Shown here one piece after another: positions 31,096 through 43,120 of a DNA stretch of 64,000 nucleotides. The notes under the pieces were generated by a model, which did not search any database, had not been told where the DNA came from, and worked only from the letters and a program-made list of their open reading frames with translations. The translations under genes were made by a program, and so were the position numbers. Source of the DNA: Bombardia bombarda (Eukaryota > Ascomycota > Sordariomycetes > Sordariales > Lasiosphaeriaceae); assembly GCA_030512295.1 (NCBI GenBank), contig JAULSR010000002.1, positions 7,316,001 to 7,380,000 on the forward strand. The letters run 5' to 3'. Each line of letters opens with the position of its first letter. The first letter of the stretch is position 1.

Positions 31096-32830
31096 AAAAC
31101 AGCAAAATGATAACTAAAAGACACATTGAGTTGAGCTCGGTTAATACGGCATAACCGTTGACCGCCAAAACTGACCCAAATATCACAAGTGCCATCTGGT
31201 TCGCAAGAGGCTGGAATCTTGATGGCAGACACAGCCGCTCCCTCATATCCAGCCCCCACTCAAACTCGCCCACAAACGACGCCAACAAACACCGCAGCTC
31301 AATCTTTGCAAACCCCTGCCCAATACAGCTCCGCGGCCCATGCAAAAAACGTCATCTGCCCATAATTGCTCGCCACCCCGCCAGTGTTATTCGGCTTCTC
31401 ATTCCCCGTCACCGGGCCAACATCGATCCACCGCTCAGGCCTAAACTCGGCCGCGTCGGCGCCCCAGATCTCGGTGTAGCGGTTGACGAGCCATGGCGAG
31501 AGGATCAGCTCGGTGCCCTTGGCGACCGGGTGGCCGGCGAGAGTGGTGTCTTGTGTGGCGACGCGCACCGTAATGGGGATGGTTAGGTAGAGGCGTAAGG
31601 CTTCGTGCATGACGCCGTTGAGGTAGGGGAGGCGTTCGAGGATGGAGGAAATGTTATCGGTGGATGGGGCTGAGGAGGAGGAAAGGGAGGGGTTGGGGTA
31701 CTGGGGGAGGGCGGCGGTGACTTCGGCGCGGAGCTTGGCTTGGGCTTCGGGGTGGGTGGCGAGGAGGTGGGTAGCCCAGGTGAAGACGGAGAAGATGGTT
31801 TCGTGGCTGGTGGGATGTTAGTATGTACACCTAGGATGGAGAGGGGAGGGAGAGACTAACCCGGCAGCGAGAAAGGTGAGAAGCTGGTCAACTAGCTCGC
31901 TCTCAGTGAAGTTTTTGCTCTACAATAGGAGAAAGAGGATGTCAAAGTGATCATCCGCGTTCTTGGCGATAGCATCCCTCTTGTCCTGCACCAGCTGCGC
32001 AGAGATGGAGTGCAAGTTCCCGGTGGTGTCCTTGAAGGTCCGCCACCTTCAGGGGCAGCTTGTGCACCAGGCTAGGCGGGAATAGAGAGGTCAGGAAGAA
32101 GTAGATGAACTTCGCCTTGTTGGGCTTCACCAGCTCGGCAAACTGCTTGAGCAGCGGGTCGTCGGGGCTCTTGAGCGCGTTCAGCTCGCGTCCGAGCCCG
32201 GCCACTCCGATAATGTCGAGCGTGACCTTGCTCGCCCAGACGCCCATGTCGATGGTGCTCTCGCCGGCGGCGACACGCTCCTTCAGGGTCTCACTCAGCA
32301 TGACCGCCTTCTCCCACATCATGGGGTAGAGCTCCTTGAGGCGGCCGAACTTGAAAGCTGGCATGGTGTTCTTGCGTAGGAACTTATGCTGTTCGCCCTC
32401 TACAACGACGAGGCCATCGCCGAGGATGGGCCGCAGGAAGCTGCAGACACAGTCCCATTTTGCGAAGTAGTAGGGGTGTGAGACGAGAACGCCAGCGTAA
32501 GGGATCAGCTTGGTCAGTAAGAGACTGTTGCCGTGGCCTTGGAGGAGGATGATGCCGTCGTTGAGTGTCTGTTCGGCAAAGTCGAGCAAGTTTTAGCCTG
32601 AAGACAACTTTGACCGAATACCGCCCCACAATCTTGATGAAACGGTGACCTATGATGATATTAGTAACCTATGATGATATTAGTAGTGCTATGACATGAT
32701 ACAGGTCTACCTAGTTACTGTAAAAAAACATACCTTTGGGCGGGAAAGTTTCTAAGTGGGTGGAAGAAACGGGGGTAGATCCATATACACCATATGACGA
32801 GAAATGTGTAGTTGATGGTCAATGTTACCA
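31096..32830 (-). pseudogene. cytochrome P450 pseudogene
   Basis: Pieces of one P450 monooxygenase lie in order on the minus strand: a membrane anchor with PRFFHPLRNFP (about 32780-32740), a second exon starting near 32640 with EGEQHKFLRKNTMPAFKFGRL, the I-helix AAG-HET joined by a 54-nt GT-AG intron (31807-31860), the K-helix EALR, FRPERW, and the haem loop HGPRSCIGQGFAK with its Cys ligand. The gene is broken: a one-base shift after LPLKV near 32045, an in-frame TAG at 31920-31922 after DDHFDILFLLL, and one surplus base in an A6 run (31344-31349) just before the haem loop. No ATG is in frame for the anchor. The stop codon makes sequencing error alone an insufficient explanation. The substrate is unknown. 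Confidence 0.8.
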
Positions 32831-33633
32831 ACAGAAGTTGCAGAGATGTCTAGAGGGGTGAGGAGTCGAGATATCGCTTGCTCATCAACACGGCTTCGAG
32901 CAAGGCTGTCTGTCATAGTGACGCGCCGAAACGTAAAGATATCAGGAGCCGTTTAGTGTTGTCGCTGATATCAGCGTTGTGACAAGGAGGTTCAAGTTAA
33001 GAATGAGAGAAATTCATCCGCTAGATTTCTCTCTTTAATATCCAACCTCGCAAATTATTAAGGATTCATGAACCACGCCATCGGCAAATTCCTTATGGAT
33101 GCCAAGACTCTGGATGGAGTCGCTGGGCTCGACTATGGATGATGCCGCAAATTTCAACCATGACAGAAGTTGACCGTTACGCTAGCAGGGTGGCCACAGA
33201 CCCCGCACCGGGCGATCATTACTACTTTTAAAACAAATAGACGTGTGGACATTCCCAGACCCTCAACATTGCTATGCTCAAATTAGCGTAGTTTGACTCG
33301 ACACCACGTTTAGAATTAATCGTTTTTGCCCAGGCATTCTGCCCTAAACTCAGGGGTAAGGCGACAACGTGTAGCAGCTTGTTAAAGGGGTCAACCCGTC
33401 AAAGCGTACTTCTTAGCTGGATGAAGAATGAGATGTAATTGCAAGGAGGGGGTTGCATACCGACGGTTTAGTCCAGAAGCAATCGCCAATTCTGATAGCA
33501 ATAAACAGAGAAATATGATTATCCGTACTTCAAGCTAGTGCAAGTCATCGTAACCAAAGCGCCCCATTTCCCAGTTCCCCTTCCGTCTATATATTCCCTA
33601 CTAACAGAAGTAGCCGGCGATGCTCCTATGACC
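32831..33633. other. intergenic, AT-rich
   Basis: No gene is seen between the P450 relic and the Ank-subtilase relic. Confidence 0.5.
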
Positions 33634-35970
33634 CTAAAACTTCGTCGATCGCCTATATTTGTACTCCATGACGCTATTTTGTATGAAATCTTGCGCTAAA
33701 ACCCAGCCCGAGCTATTTAGAAACGTAGGGAAATCAAAGTGCTTTGAGCTGCGGGTGTCGAGCATTCTTTCAAGCTGCCACTTTACGTAATCTGGGGTGA
33801 CTTGGAAGGATGTACTAGGCGTCAGGTACTGCGACATTTTATCAGTGAGCTTGTTGCAATACATAATTAGCGCAGCGAGCCCCGTTGCCAAACCCACGGC
33901 ACAGGCTGCTGAGCTGGGAGATACTGTTTCTTTGTCTTGTTCCTCTCGTTGCAGCGGCGATTCAAATTGGATGTCGTGCTGTGTGATGGCGCTGTCGGTA
34001 GGATATTCGGCCATTGGGATCCTAATGTCAGGGTAATACGGTGATTCGAAGTCGCCCCGCCTACTTCCAGCAACAGCGCCCACTCTAATAATCGACCCAA
34101 ACTCAACAGGCCAGAGTCTATCCCTATCATAGGTCTGGCAAAATATGAGAGGAGATTTGTCCTTCTTTTTGCGATCTTTGAGCTCATATTTGACTTTATT
34201 AAAGTTCCTTTCGTCTTTCCAGGACTTATCAAAAATGGTTTGGAGATCACGGCGTATGACAACTATATCAGCCGCTTGCTCAAAGGCCATAACCAGTGTC
34301 TAAGTTCGTCATACAGTGGTCAGCTATCTCCTCTCAGAAAAATTGCGATGAAGAGAGTCTCACCTCTTCGATTTCAGCCACAGAACTGTGTTCAAGTAGC
34401 GGAAAGAACTTGATTTTGACTGAAGGACACCCTGTTAAGGCCCAAGTTTTTGGTAAAATCTTCAACAGCCTTAAGCCAGGTACCCATGCCGTGATCTATG
34501 TCTCTGATTTCCTGCGTGGTATTTGAACTGATGACAGGCCGGAGTACAATCTTAACATCTGACCGGAGGGCCTTGAGCCGAGCTATGAATTTGTGAATAT
34601 TGACCACCACCCGTTGGTGGGTGTCCGATACCTGGCCTTGTCGTCAGCAGTATTTCGGGTTATTAGGCCATGTCAGATAGTTGAGAAAATTTCGTAAAGG
34701 ATTAGGTTAGGTAAATACCATTTCGAAGTCCCAATGCAGATGTATCATCTCAAGGATCTTTAGCCTCGGCAACCCTTCTGGCTCACTCCACGATCTCAAC
34801 ACCGCGTTATTTCCACTCCAGTAGAGATGGAGCACCCTCACGTCTTGGCAAGAGGTCCTGATGGTTTCAGGACACATGTCAAGTTTGCTCCAATCCAAAA
34901 CTTCGACGTCAATCTTAGCCAATTGGATGATGTGTTGAACGCCCTTGGCGATGCTCAACCACCCAAAAATCTCAGCTACCTCGCTACCTGGAAGGTGACT
35001 GGTGCTTTGGTCCTTTTCTGGCCTGAGAGACTTGGCATCCAGCGTTACGTGCTGAATTACGCGTCTAAAATTGGCCTTCTCAAACGCTGATATGAACTTA
35101 GATGGTTTGAGTGGTTCGGAAGGTATTGGGGGCTCAAACCACAGGGGAGGTTGTGATTCTATCCAGCGTTAGCAGAGAAGCTCATGTAGGCTCACGTAAA
35201 CAGGCGTGTAATTAAAACCTACCAGAAGGCTTGCAATCCAGAAGCCGAACGACATCAGCCCTCGTGATCTCTAAGTCGAGGCATTTACGAAGACAATGTA
35301 AGATCAAGTCATCCTCAATCTTATCCACAGCAATCTTATCCACAGCATCGCTGATTGCATCGTCGGTTTTAGAATCATCTTGATCCTGTTTTTGCAACCT
35401 TAACAGGCGTCTAGATTGACGTTTTGGTTGGTGGTCAAGATTCGCAGTCTTGGCCCTGGAAGACAAGAACCGCTGAAAAACCGACTGGTTGTCGTTGTTA
35501 AGCAAGGTCAAGGCCCTGGAGCCCCCCGTTCAATAAGCGCACCGATAATATTCTGTCGTGAGTGCATCGAACGTCTGCAGTCAACTGCTAAATGTAGCGG
35601 AGAGCAACCAGCTGCATCTCCCACGCATAATGTGTCGCCACTCGCATGTGCTATCAGATCCATGATCAACTTCGTTGGCAGAAACCCTTGCAGCGCGGTA
35701 TGGAGACATGTCTCCCCCTGATCGTCTCTCTGGGAAAGGATATGATCAATATCTTGGATAGTTTCGAGTACTATCAGCACACTCTGCACCCTACGTGAAT
35801 AAATGGAACTGTGAAGTGGGGTTCGACCGATCCCATTCTGAGCACTGAGGAGGTCGGGAAACCTTCTGCAGGCGATCCGGATCAATTCTTGAATTCCAGT
35901 TTGGGGAATACTTGATTTTGGTTGTAAAGAGGTATTTGTGGCGAGTTATGGTAAGGGGAACAGGTTAAGG
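33634..35970 (-). pseudogene. ankyrin-repeat / subtilisin-like (S8) protein gene, incomplete
   Basis: Exons on the minus strand (to 35223; 35158-34719; 34631-34364; 34299-33634; GT-AG introns of 64, 87 and 64 nt) encode ankyrin repeats (GRTPLHSSIYSRR, GETCLHTALQG, GCSPLHLAVDC), a linker, then a block typical of fungal Ank-S8 proteins (VAEIFGWLSIAKGVQHII, VRVLHLYWSGNNAVL, LPRLKILEMIHL), and finally the C-terminal half of a subtilase (SPLIFCQTYDRD...VSPSSAACAVGLATGLAALI). The segment that should carry the catalytic Asp and the His (HGT motif) is missing, so no protease is expected. Frames also break by one base near the C6 run at 35521-35526 and near the T5 run at 34447-34451. No ATG starts the first ankyrin exon. 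These proteins belong to the NLR-like repertoire of fungi. Confidence 0.65.
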
Positions 35971-36430
35971 CAAGTAGGTAGTGAGATGTGTCCGCGCAAT
36001 TCGATACCTCCGTCGTCCTCCTGTGTTCAAAGTCAAGAGATGTCCAGAGGCTAAGAATTGATCGTGGCGTAAGTAGAAGAGGAAACAGGGAGCGGGCAGA
36101 GAAGGCTTTTCAGGTAGGTAGTGGGAAACCATTATGCCATCACAACATCTGCAACTTCCATGCAGTACAATCTTACGAATCGGGAAAGCCGAGTGGCCAG
36201 TCAGCGAAATTTTAAGGCGGCAGTGCATGAATGTGCACTTTTGGCCGACGGTCAAAGGAAACCAGTCCAACCACACCGCCCGGATAAGTGGTGACATCTT
36301 TGCCATGGAGAGGGGGTTATCAATGCCCCCAGTCCGTGGTTGCTGCCTGGTTAAACCAACGGCTCTCGCACAATTTCCGATCATTCTCGTCTTGACAAAC
36401 CTCCAAAGGTCCCATCAATTTCCTCTGAAA
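35971..36430. other. shared upstream region of two divergent ankyrin genes
   Basis: The two ankyrin genes face away from each other across about 460 bases, so this is likely a common promoter region. A minus-strand open frame here has no recognisable domain and is not called. Confidence 0.4.
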
Positions 36431-39400
36431 ATGAACGCTTCTCATATCGCCGTCCTCCTCTTCTTTCTTGTACCAGCGTCTGCCTTGACGACGGCAGAGC
36501 AGTGGGAATCGTTCACCAACAATTTTGCAACCGATCTGGCGCCAATTATCGTCCTGTTTGGCGAGCAGGCCACCAAGCAATTCCTAAGCGAGTCGGTCAG
36601 CTTCCTTGACAACATCATCTTTGGTGTCGCTCCTCTTGGCGTCCTGACAGCAGTTGTTTCCGTCATTCGAATTTATGGTCGCGCATCTCTAAAGGCATTT
36701 ATTGGAAGAGCCCAAGAGGTGCCAGGACAGGCCGAAGCAGAGCTGTGCTCCTCAACCAGCGAGGATGTCTGCGAGTTGTGGTCCAACGGGAGCGTCTGTC
36801 GGGTATTTGGCCGTCCCCGAATGCTCGAATTCTTCTTCCTGGATAGCCCAAATCCGAGACTGGCCTTTTACCCAAGATTCAAGCGTGTTAATGGCGGGAG
36901 CACAGACGAGGCACCGTGCGGAGTGTATCTGGCGAAGGACTTCCTTGACCACGTTAATCGGGAACTGGACTCAGAAGTGTTGAATGACAAAGATAAATGG
37001 GCAGAATGCAACCTTTCTAAGGGACCCAAACAACGTACTGATGGGTCCGACGAAGAGTCGGGTCAGGCGCTGGGCAGAGAGCAGAGCAGATTTGCGCCAC
37101 ATCCGAATATGGCACTGAACTTCAGTCTGAAGCCGGTGCATCGTACAGTACTTTTAGAGATTGCTTCCCTGGGCACAATACTTCAGCTGAGCTTTTTCGG
37201 ATACACAACCTGGGTCACGTTTTTCTTCCCAGACCTCTACGAAGCCGCGAGACTGCCTGGCCTGTGGTCCTTTTGCCTCGTCATCTACGGGACAGCTCTC
37301 CTTGTGATTGGAATGATCCTCTGTGCTATGCTGGTCGAGAGAAGGTCAACTGAAAGGGAATTCAGGGAGGTCGGGGCAGAGGTATGATGCAGCCCCATGT
37401 ATATGACGACCCAAAAGCTTGGATTGCTGATATTAGATTAGCCATCCACCTTTGTCTTCTGGCTACAACCAGGCGGCCAACTTATTGGAGACCAATTCTT
37501 TGATTCATTTGCCTACTGCGAGAAGAAAACAACATTCACAACATCCTGGAGAGCAGATATACATCAAGGATCCATTTCAGCTCGTCCTATCACTCTGTAC
37601 ACTGCGATATTCGCATCAGTTGGGGGCTTCATTTGCCAATTCGTAGGTTTCCGCGGCCTCCATGGATCTGTTGCCCTGTATCAACTCGCCCTCACGTTAC
37701 TCATGGCCATTATCCGAGCTGCTCTTCGGACCGGGCGTCTAACACGAGAGCATAACGCGTTGGAAAGTTTGAGCAAACGGGTTTATGGGCATGAGCTTGA
37801 TTGGCAAGCCCTAAACTTGGATAAAGGCCGGCAGGCGGCTGATACAAGATATAAACGTGAGTTTCACCTTATTGTCCATAATAATTCCTTACCGTTGATC
37901 TGTATTGATGCTTTGGCGACTCAGATCAAACTGGGATGAAATCCAGCAAGAATAGTGGGCGACTACGTTACTTGAGGAGCCGATGCTTGTCTTCCTTTTC
38001 AGTGCCCAACCTTCTTTCACGGTACAACAACCCTGAGGCCAGAGAGGATGATAGGAATACCATAGAGCTTCAGGACACACCAGTCTTGAGTCATTTATCC
38101 GAACCGTCAAATGGTGATGATGCAAGCACAACACAACTTGGATGGTTTGTTGTGGACTGTCCCTCGCCATTTCTGAAACCTAAAAGCACGCTCAATAAGC
38201 TTGACATGCTCGCCACGGATGTCCAACATCGATACGAGATCGATCTTTCTCCCAACGGAAGGCAATTGGCCGGATTTCGCCTCAAGCGCGATTTCGAGCC
38301 CAATTGGGCAACGTGCGCAAGCCAAGCGACAAACTGGGCTGCACTCAATGAGGTTGAGCATGAGGACGACTCATCAGAAAGGCCCAATGACGCTGCAAGA
38401 ATTATGTTGTATAGATCTCGCCTAGCATATTTGACAGGAAGTAAAAATATGTCACAAGACCAGGTGTGGGACAGCGAAACCAGAAGTATGGCTACAAAGC
38501 TCCAAGTTGCGATTCAGGAAATTGGACAGTTTGTCTTTTCCACCATGAAGCTGCACGACAAATGGAAGGATGTAGATGCTCTTGTGTGGTCAACCACTTG
38601 TCAGCTCCTTGAGCTGGGCAAATCAAGCACACCGCGGCTGGATTCCTCCTCTTATTTGCCAGTACACTTCGTAATGTACCGCAAAAATGGACTGTGGGAG
38701 TTGAGTCGCAACCATTTGGAAGCTGTCTTGGGACTTTGGAATTGGTCTTTGAAGCAACATCGTCCAGATACCACTTCGCAAGATAACTCAGTGAGAGAAA
38801 AGGCGTTTATGCTCGAAAGACCAGAGAGAAAAGAGGACATGCTCTCGGCTATTCGTCTTTGGGTCACCCAGACACTTGAGATAAGACACACATCATGTGC
38901 CATACTACCGTCGTTTGACTTGTCATTGTCTTCTCTACCGGAACAACCCAGCAGATGCAAACACCAATTGCGGCGAATACGGAACGGCACTCCAAGCAGC
39001 AGCTGCGTCTTGGGATGGATACGAGGCGGCAAAGTTACTCCTCGAGCCAGAAAAACAATGTTGATATTAACGTCAAGGGAGGACACTACGGGAGTGCTCT
39101 GCTTGCGGCTCTCCAGCGCGGACACAAAAGGACGCTGCAACTACTTCTCGAGCGAGGTGCCAATACGGAGATAAAGGATAAGCAGGGGAGGACAGCACTT
39201 CTCATCTCTATCGATGCCAAGTCCGTGGAAACTGTGTTGATGTTTTTAAATCATGGGGCCAGAACGGATGCTATAGACAGCCAGGAAAGGACGCCACTGT
39301 TGTTTGCCGCTGAAAAGGGGGAGATCGACATTGTTAAGTTGTTGCTATCACCTTCGTACGTGGGAGATACCATCAATACAAAGGACAAGCAAGGCCGGAC

Positions 39401-39587
39401 ACCACTCCTCGCAGCGATGGAGAGGGGACATGACGATATTTCAAGACTGTTAATCGATCAAAAGGGAGTTGACGTCAATGCCAAGGGTGGGCGATATGGC
39501 TGCGCACTCCAGGCAGCACTATACCAGGGCGACACGGCGATGGTTGACTTGCTCCGACAGGCTGGAGCTGTTCGACCAGCCATCTGA
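36431..39587 (+). CDS. polytopic membrane protein with C-terminal ankyrin repeats
   Basis: Exons 36431-37381, 37442-37856, 37925-38896 and 38952-39587 (introns of 60, 68, 68 and a less certain 55 nt) give about 991 codons. The N-terminus has a signal-like helix (MNASHIAVLLFFLVPASAL), then the conserved FGEQATKQFLSESVSFLDNIIFGVAPLGVLTAVVS and SSTSEDVCELWSNG blocks I recall from a widespread ascomycete ankyrin family. Further membrane segments are at TILQLSFFGYTTWVTFFF, LVIYGTALLVIGMILC and TLYTAIFASVGGFICQF. Ankyrin repeats fill the last exon (GTALQAAAASWDG, GSALLAALQRGHKR, GRTALLISIDAK, ERTPLLFAAEKG, GRTPLLAAMERGH). One surplus base in the A5 run at 39051-39055 breaks the frame between the first and second repeat. 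Function is unknown; a role in self/non-self or stress sensing is only inferred from the family. Confidence 0.7.
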
Positions 39588-40160
39588 ATGAGAGGGAACG
39601 GGAAGATGTCGTCAATGGGTACATACACGTGGCGGGCATCGTGTCATTCTCATGGCTCACAATAACGGTAAATTCCCGATCAACAAGTACGCACTAGGTC
39701 TGCACCAAGCTTTCTTTCATTGGGCACCAATCGTCTGGGGATCAAAGGATACCAAAGCTCCAACAGCAAATGTGACACAGCGGCTGGACCCAACATGCAT
39801 AGGGTAGCGCTGACGGGCGTTGCGATCCGCCATGCCACTGGTCAAACACAATCAGTAGATTATGCGAGTGTCCACTGTCACTGACCTGGGCGAGCCTGCC
39901 CCGGGTGCTGTGACACAGCGGCTGCCAGCTAGCTGCCCACCCTCTATTATTCCATACCTAACGACTTGGTCTAGGGCCGACAGGCAGGCTGCAGGGTCCC
40001 ACCTCAGTCACGCTAGCAACGGACCGCACCGTGGGTGGACCTTCACGCCAGGACTTTTTCATCTCATCCTGTCGGGTCATATCTCACCCAATATGGAAGG
40101 CACCATGGTGCTGGCCGGTCCCAGAGCTCCAACGCTGACGTTTTCTTTCTCCATTAAACA

Positions 40161-40196
40161 ACATCTTTTCTGGTTTCAACATCTTTTCTGGTTTCA
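40161..40196. repeat. 18-bp tandem duplication in MFS promoter
   Basis: The unit ACATCTTTTCTGGTTTCA occurs twice in perfect head-to-tail order, about 125 bp before the transporter start. Confidence 0.9.
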
Positions 40197-40256
40197 AAAT
40201 TCTACCTCAATTTGAACATATTTGTCACACACCTATAAGCATTTGTTTTTGTGCAC

Positions 40257-40260
<4 letters not shown>

Positions 40261-40299
<39 letters not shown>
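40261..40299. repeat. (CT)n microsatellite in MFS 5' leader
   Basis: About 19 uninterrupted CT units end 23 bases before the start codon. Pyrimidine tracts are common at fungal promoters and leaders; this one is long enough to vary in length. Confidence 0.95.
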
Positions 40300-40305
<6 letters not shown>

Positions 40306-40321
40306 CTAGGGGCGTCACATC

Positions 40322-42249
40322 ATGTACGAAGGCGAGAAGCAACTGGACCCGACCGTGTCTGCATTCGCATCAGCCGAGGATGGCGAGCCGGAAAATGGCG
40401 AGCCGGAAAATGGCGAGCCCAAGACGGTGGACCCGGCTTGGGAGTTCCTCCAGGATCACCTGGACCCCGATGCCGGTGTTGTGACGCATTCGGAGCTCTC
40501 GATCCTGCGCCGCAAGATCGACTGGCACATTGTGCCGCTCATGTTCCTGTGCTACATGATGCAGTTTCTGGACAAGGTCATCATCAATGTGGGTTACCAG
40601 ATTTATAATATGTGAAAACCGAACCTGGCAATGCTGACCAATCCTGCTGCCGATAGTATGCCGCCGTCATGGGAATCAAAGATGATCTTCATCTGGTAGG
40701 CAACGACCTCTCCAACCTGGCGACCTTTGTATTCGTCGCGCTGCTCATCTTTGAGGTTCCCAATAGTAAGTCAAATGCGCCACCTTCCCCAAGCCGTACC
40801 AACGTGTGACATAACACAACTAACACCGCCCCCAACCAAGTCTACGCCCTGCAAATGGTCCCCGCCGCCAAATGGCTCGGCCTAAACGTCACCCTCTGGG
40901 GCATCGCCACCGCCAGCGGCGCAGCAGCGCACAACTACCAGACCCTGCTCGTGTCGCGCATCTTCCTCGGCATCTTCGAGGCCACCATCGGCCCCTCGCT
41001 CCTGCTGATCAGCAGCCAGTGGTACACCAAGTCGGAGCAGGCCCCGCGCTTCTCCTTCTGGTACCTCGGCCTCGGCCTCGGCCAGATCGTCGGCGGGCTC
41101 GTCTCGTTCGGCTTCCAGCATGTACCTAAAGACGCGTCGCTGGCGGGCTGGCGCGTCATGTTTGTCGTGCTGGGGTGCGTGACGGTGGCTATCGGCCTCG
41201 CCACCTTCTTCTCCCTGCCCGACACGCCTATGAAAGCGCGTTGGCTGAGTGATGCCGAGAAGGTGGCCCTGCTGAGGCACGTCAGCGTCAACCAGACGGG
41301 GATTGAGAATCATAAGTTCAGGTTCGGCGAGATTGTCGAGGCTGTGTGTGATCCGCAGATTTGGCTGTTGACTGTCTCGGTTATTCTGGTGAGTGTCTGT
41401 TGAATTGTCGAAGCGGCAGCTCGATGTTTTCTGTGGTCAGTCGGCTAAACCATAGGTGACACTCTGCCACGTGCCACTTGCCACTTTCAGCTCTCTGTAT
41501 CCAGTGGCGTGGTCGTCACATATTCGTCCACCCTGATCAGAAACCTGGGATATGACGCGCCTCACGCAGCGCTCATGAACACGCCGTCAGGTGCGGTCAG
41601 CATTTTCTTCACCCTCCTCGTGGGCTATGGTATTCGCACCCGGTCCCACCGCTGGGTCTGGGTCGTGGCCTGTCTGCTGACTGGGTAAGCTCCTTGTTTC
41701 CTCGTCGCTGCTGTATCACTACATCTGTTTACACACACGGCTCACCCAACAGTACCATCGGTGGCGGCCTGATGAGCTTCCTACCAACCAGCAACAAATC
41801 TGGCGTCCTAGCCGGCATCTACCTCGTCAACGGAGTAACCGCCACCCTGCCAATCTTCTACCAGGTAGGCAACATAACCCCCACTCTCGAGATAATCTGC
41901 TCACCAACGTTCTGCACACCCACAGTGGACGGCCTCCAACACCAGCGGCGGGACCAAGCGCGCCTTCGCCGCCGCCGTCGTCAGCGGCTCCTTCTCCATC
42001 GGCAACATCATCGGGCCGCAGACGTTCCAGGCCCGCGACGCGCCAGACTACCGCCCGGCCAAGATCGCCGTCATGGCGACGCAGGCCGCCTGCATCGTCA
42101 CCACGGGCGCCCTCTTCCTGTACTACGTCTGGGAGAACAAGCGGCGCGGTGGTGCGGCCGCGGAGCTGTCCGAGGGCGAGTACCTGGAGAAGGAGACGTG
42201 GTTGGCCATGACGGATAAGGAGAATAAGCGGTTTAGATATGTGTACTAG
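40322..42249 (+). CDS. MFS transporter, allantoate permease (anion:cation symporter) family
   Basis: Six exons (40322-40588, 40657-40765, 40841-41388, 41491-41684, 41753-41864, 41926-42249; introns 68, 75, 102, 68 and 61 nt, all GT-AG) give 517 residues. The frame joins cleanly at every border. Hallmarks of the Dal5-like family are RRKIDWHIVPLMFLCYMMQFLDKVIIN-YAAVMG (TM1), SRIFLGIFEATIGPSLLLISSQWYTKSEQ (TM4-5), FFSLPDTPMKARWLSDAEK (loop after TM6) and YRPAKIAVMATQ near the end. These plasma-membrane symporters import small organic anions such as allantoate, ureidosuccinate, nicotinate or pantothenate; which one is not predictable here. The N-terminus carries a 15-bp internal repeat coding GEPEN. 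Confidence 0.92.
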
Positions 42250-43120
42250 GCTGGGATGCTACTGACTGTGTGAGGGTCAGGTAGGTCTGAGATGTCTTTG
42301 ATTGTGATGATGTCCCGAGGGCAAGTTAGCAACTTGATCAGGGCAATTTGTATGTTTGGACCAGAGATGGTTGGCGAATAGCTCGTTAAACAGCAAAACC
42401 CTAGGAACATGATCGTGGAACAGAGAGATAGAACAAAGATTTAACTCGCCGCTTGGTAGCCCGAGGCTCGGTATCGGTATGCCTGAAAATAAGGTTGTGA
42501 AGTGGTGGAGGTCATCATATGTCGGGCCAGACGCCCCTTTGATGCATGCCTGTGGTCCGAGCAGCGGGTGATAACAACTGGAAATCGAAGCATTGATCAA
42601 AGATCGTCTCCTACAAACAACAGGGGCAAAGCGGTGCTCGCATTGGATTTCCCCTAAACTCGCCGACCCAACAGACAATATCATGCGTGTCTGGTGTGGG
42701 GATGCTGCGGCAGTTGGCGGCACAATAGGGCAGATCCGGAGGTTCTGGGAACCGATGCCCTGCGATCAATAAGGAATCCTGAAACGAAACAAGTTTGTTT
42801 CAAGCAATTACCGGGAGCGTGGGATGCAGGCGCCCTGTTGCCAAGAAATACCCGAATTAGCATCCCCAAGGGCTGCTGTGCTCCATTTGTGCATTTACGG
42901 GAACTTGAATGCTCGTGCCGCTTCAAGGCATCAAAAATAGCCGTACAGTATGTATAAGTAAATGGCCAATGCATCAAAATCCCCCCCTTTTCCCCACGAC
43001 TGACACCTCAACCACCAGCCCGTCATCCACATGTTATCACGCCATCACCATACCCAAAACCGAGGGTATTAGTCACTAGCCCGCGTCATTGACTTGCGCC
43101 TCCATCCAGCATCAGCACAC
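42250..43120. other. intergenic
   Basis: I see no gene. A C-rich tract at about 42979-43000 precedes the low-complexity protein gene. Confidence 0.5.

Larger units (their letters stand above)
39588..40321. other. promoter region of the MFS gene
   Basis: I see no gene. Just upstream of the transporter lie an 18-bp direct repeat and a CT microsatellite (listed separately). Confidence 0.5.

Noticed and set aside
35965..36384. 139-codon minus-strand frame between the two ankyrin genes
   Set aside because: No ankyrin or other motif, and it overlaps the probable shared promoter.
38897..38951. Treating the change of frame before the ankyrin repeats as a mutation
   Set aside because: A 55-nt GT-AG intron (donor GTGCCA, acceptor CCCAG) restores the frame exactly, so an intron is the simpler reading, though the donor is weak.
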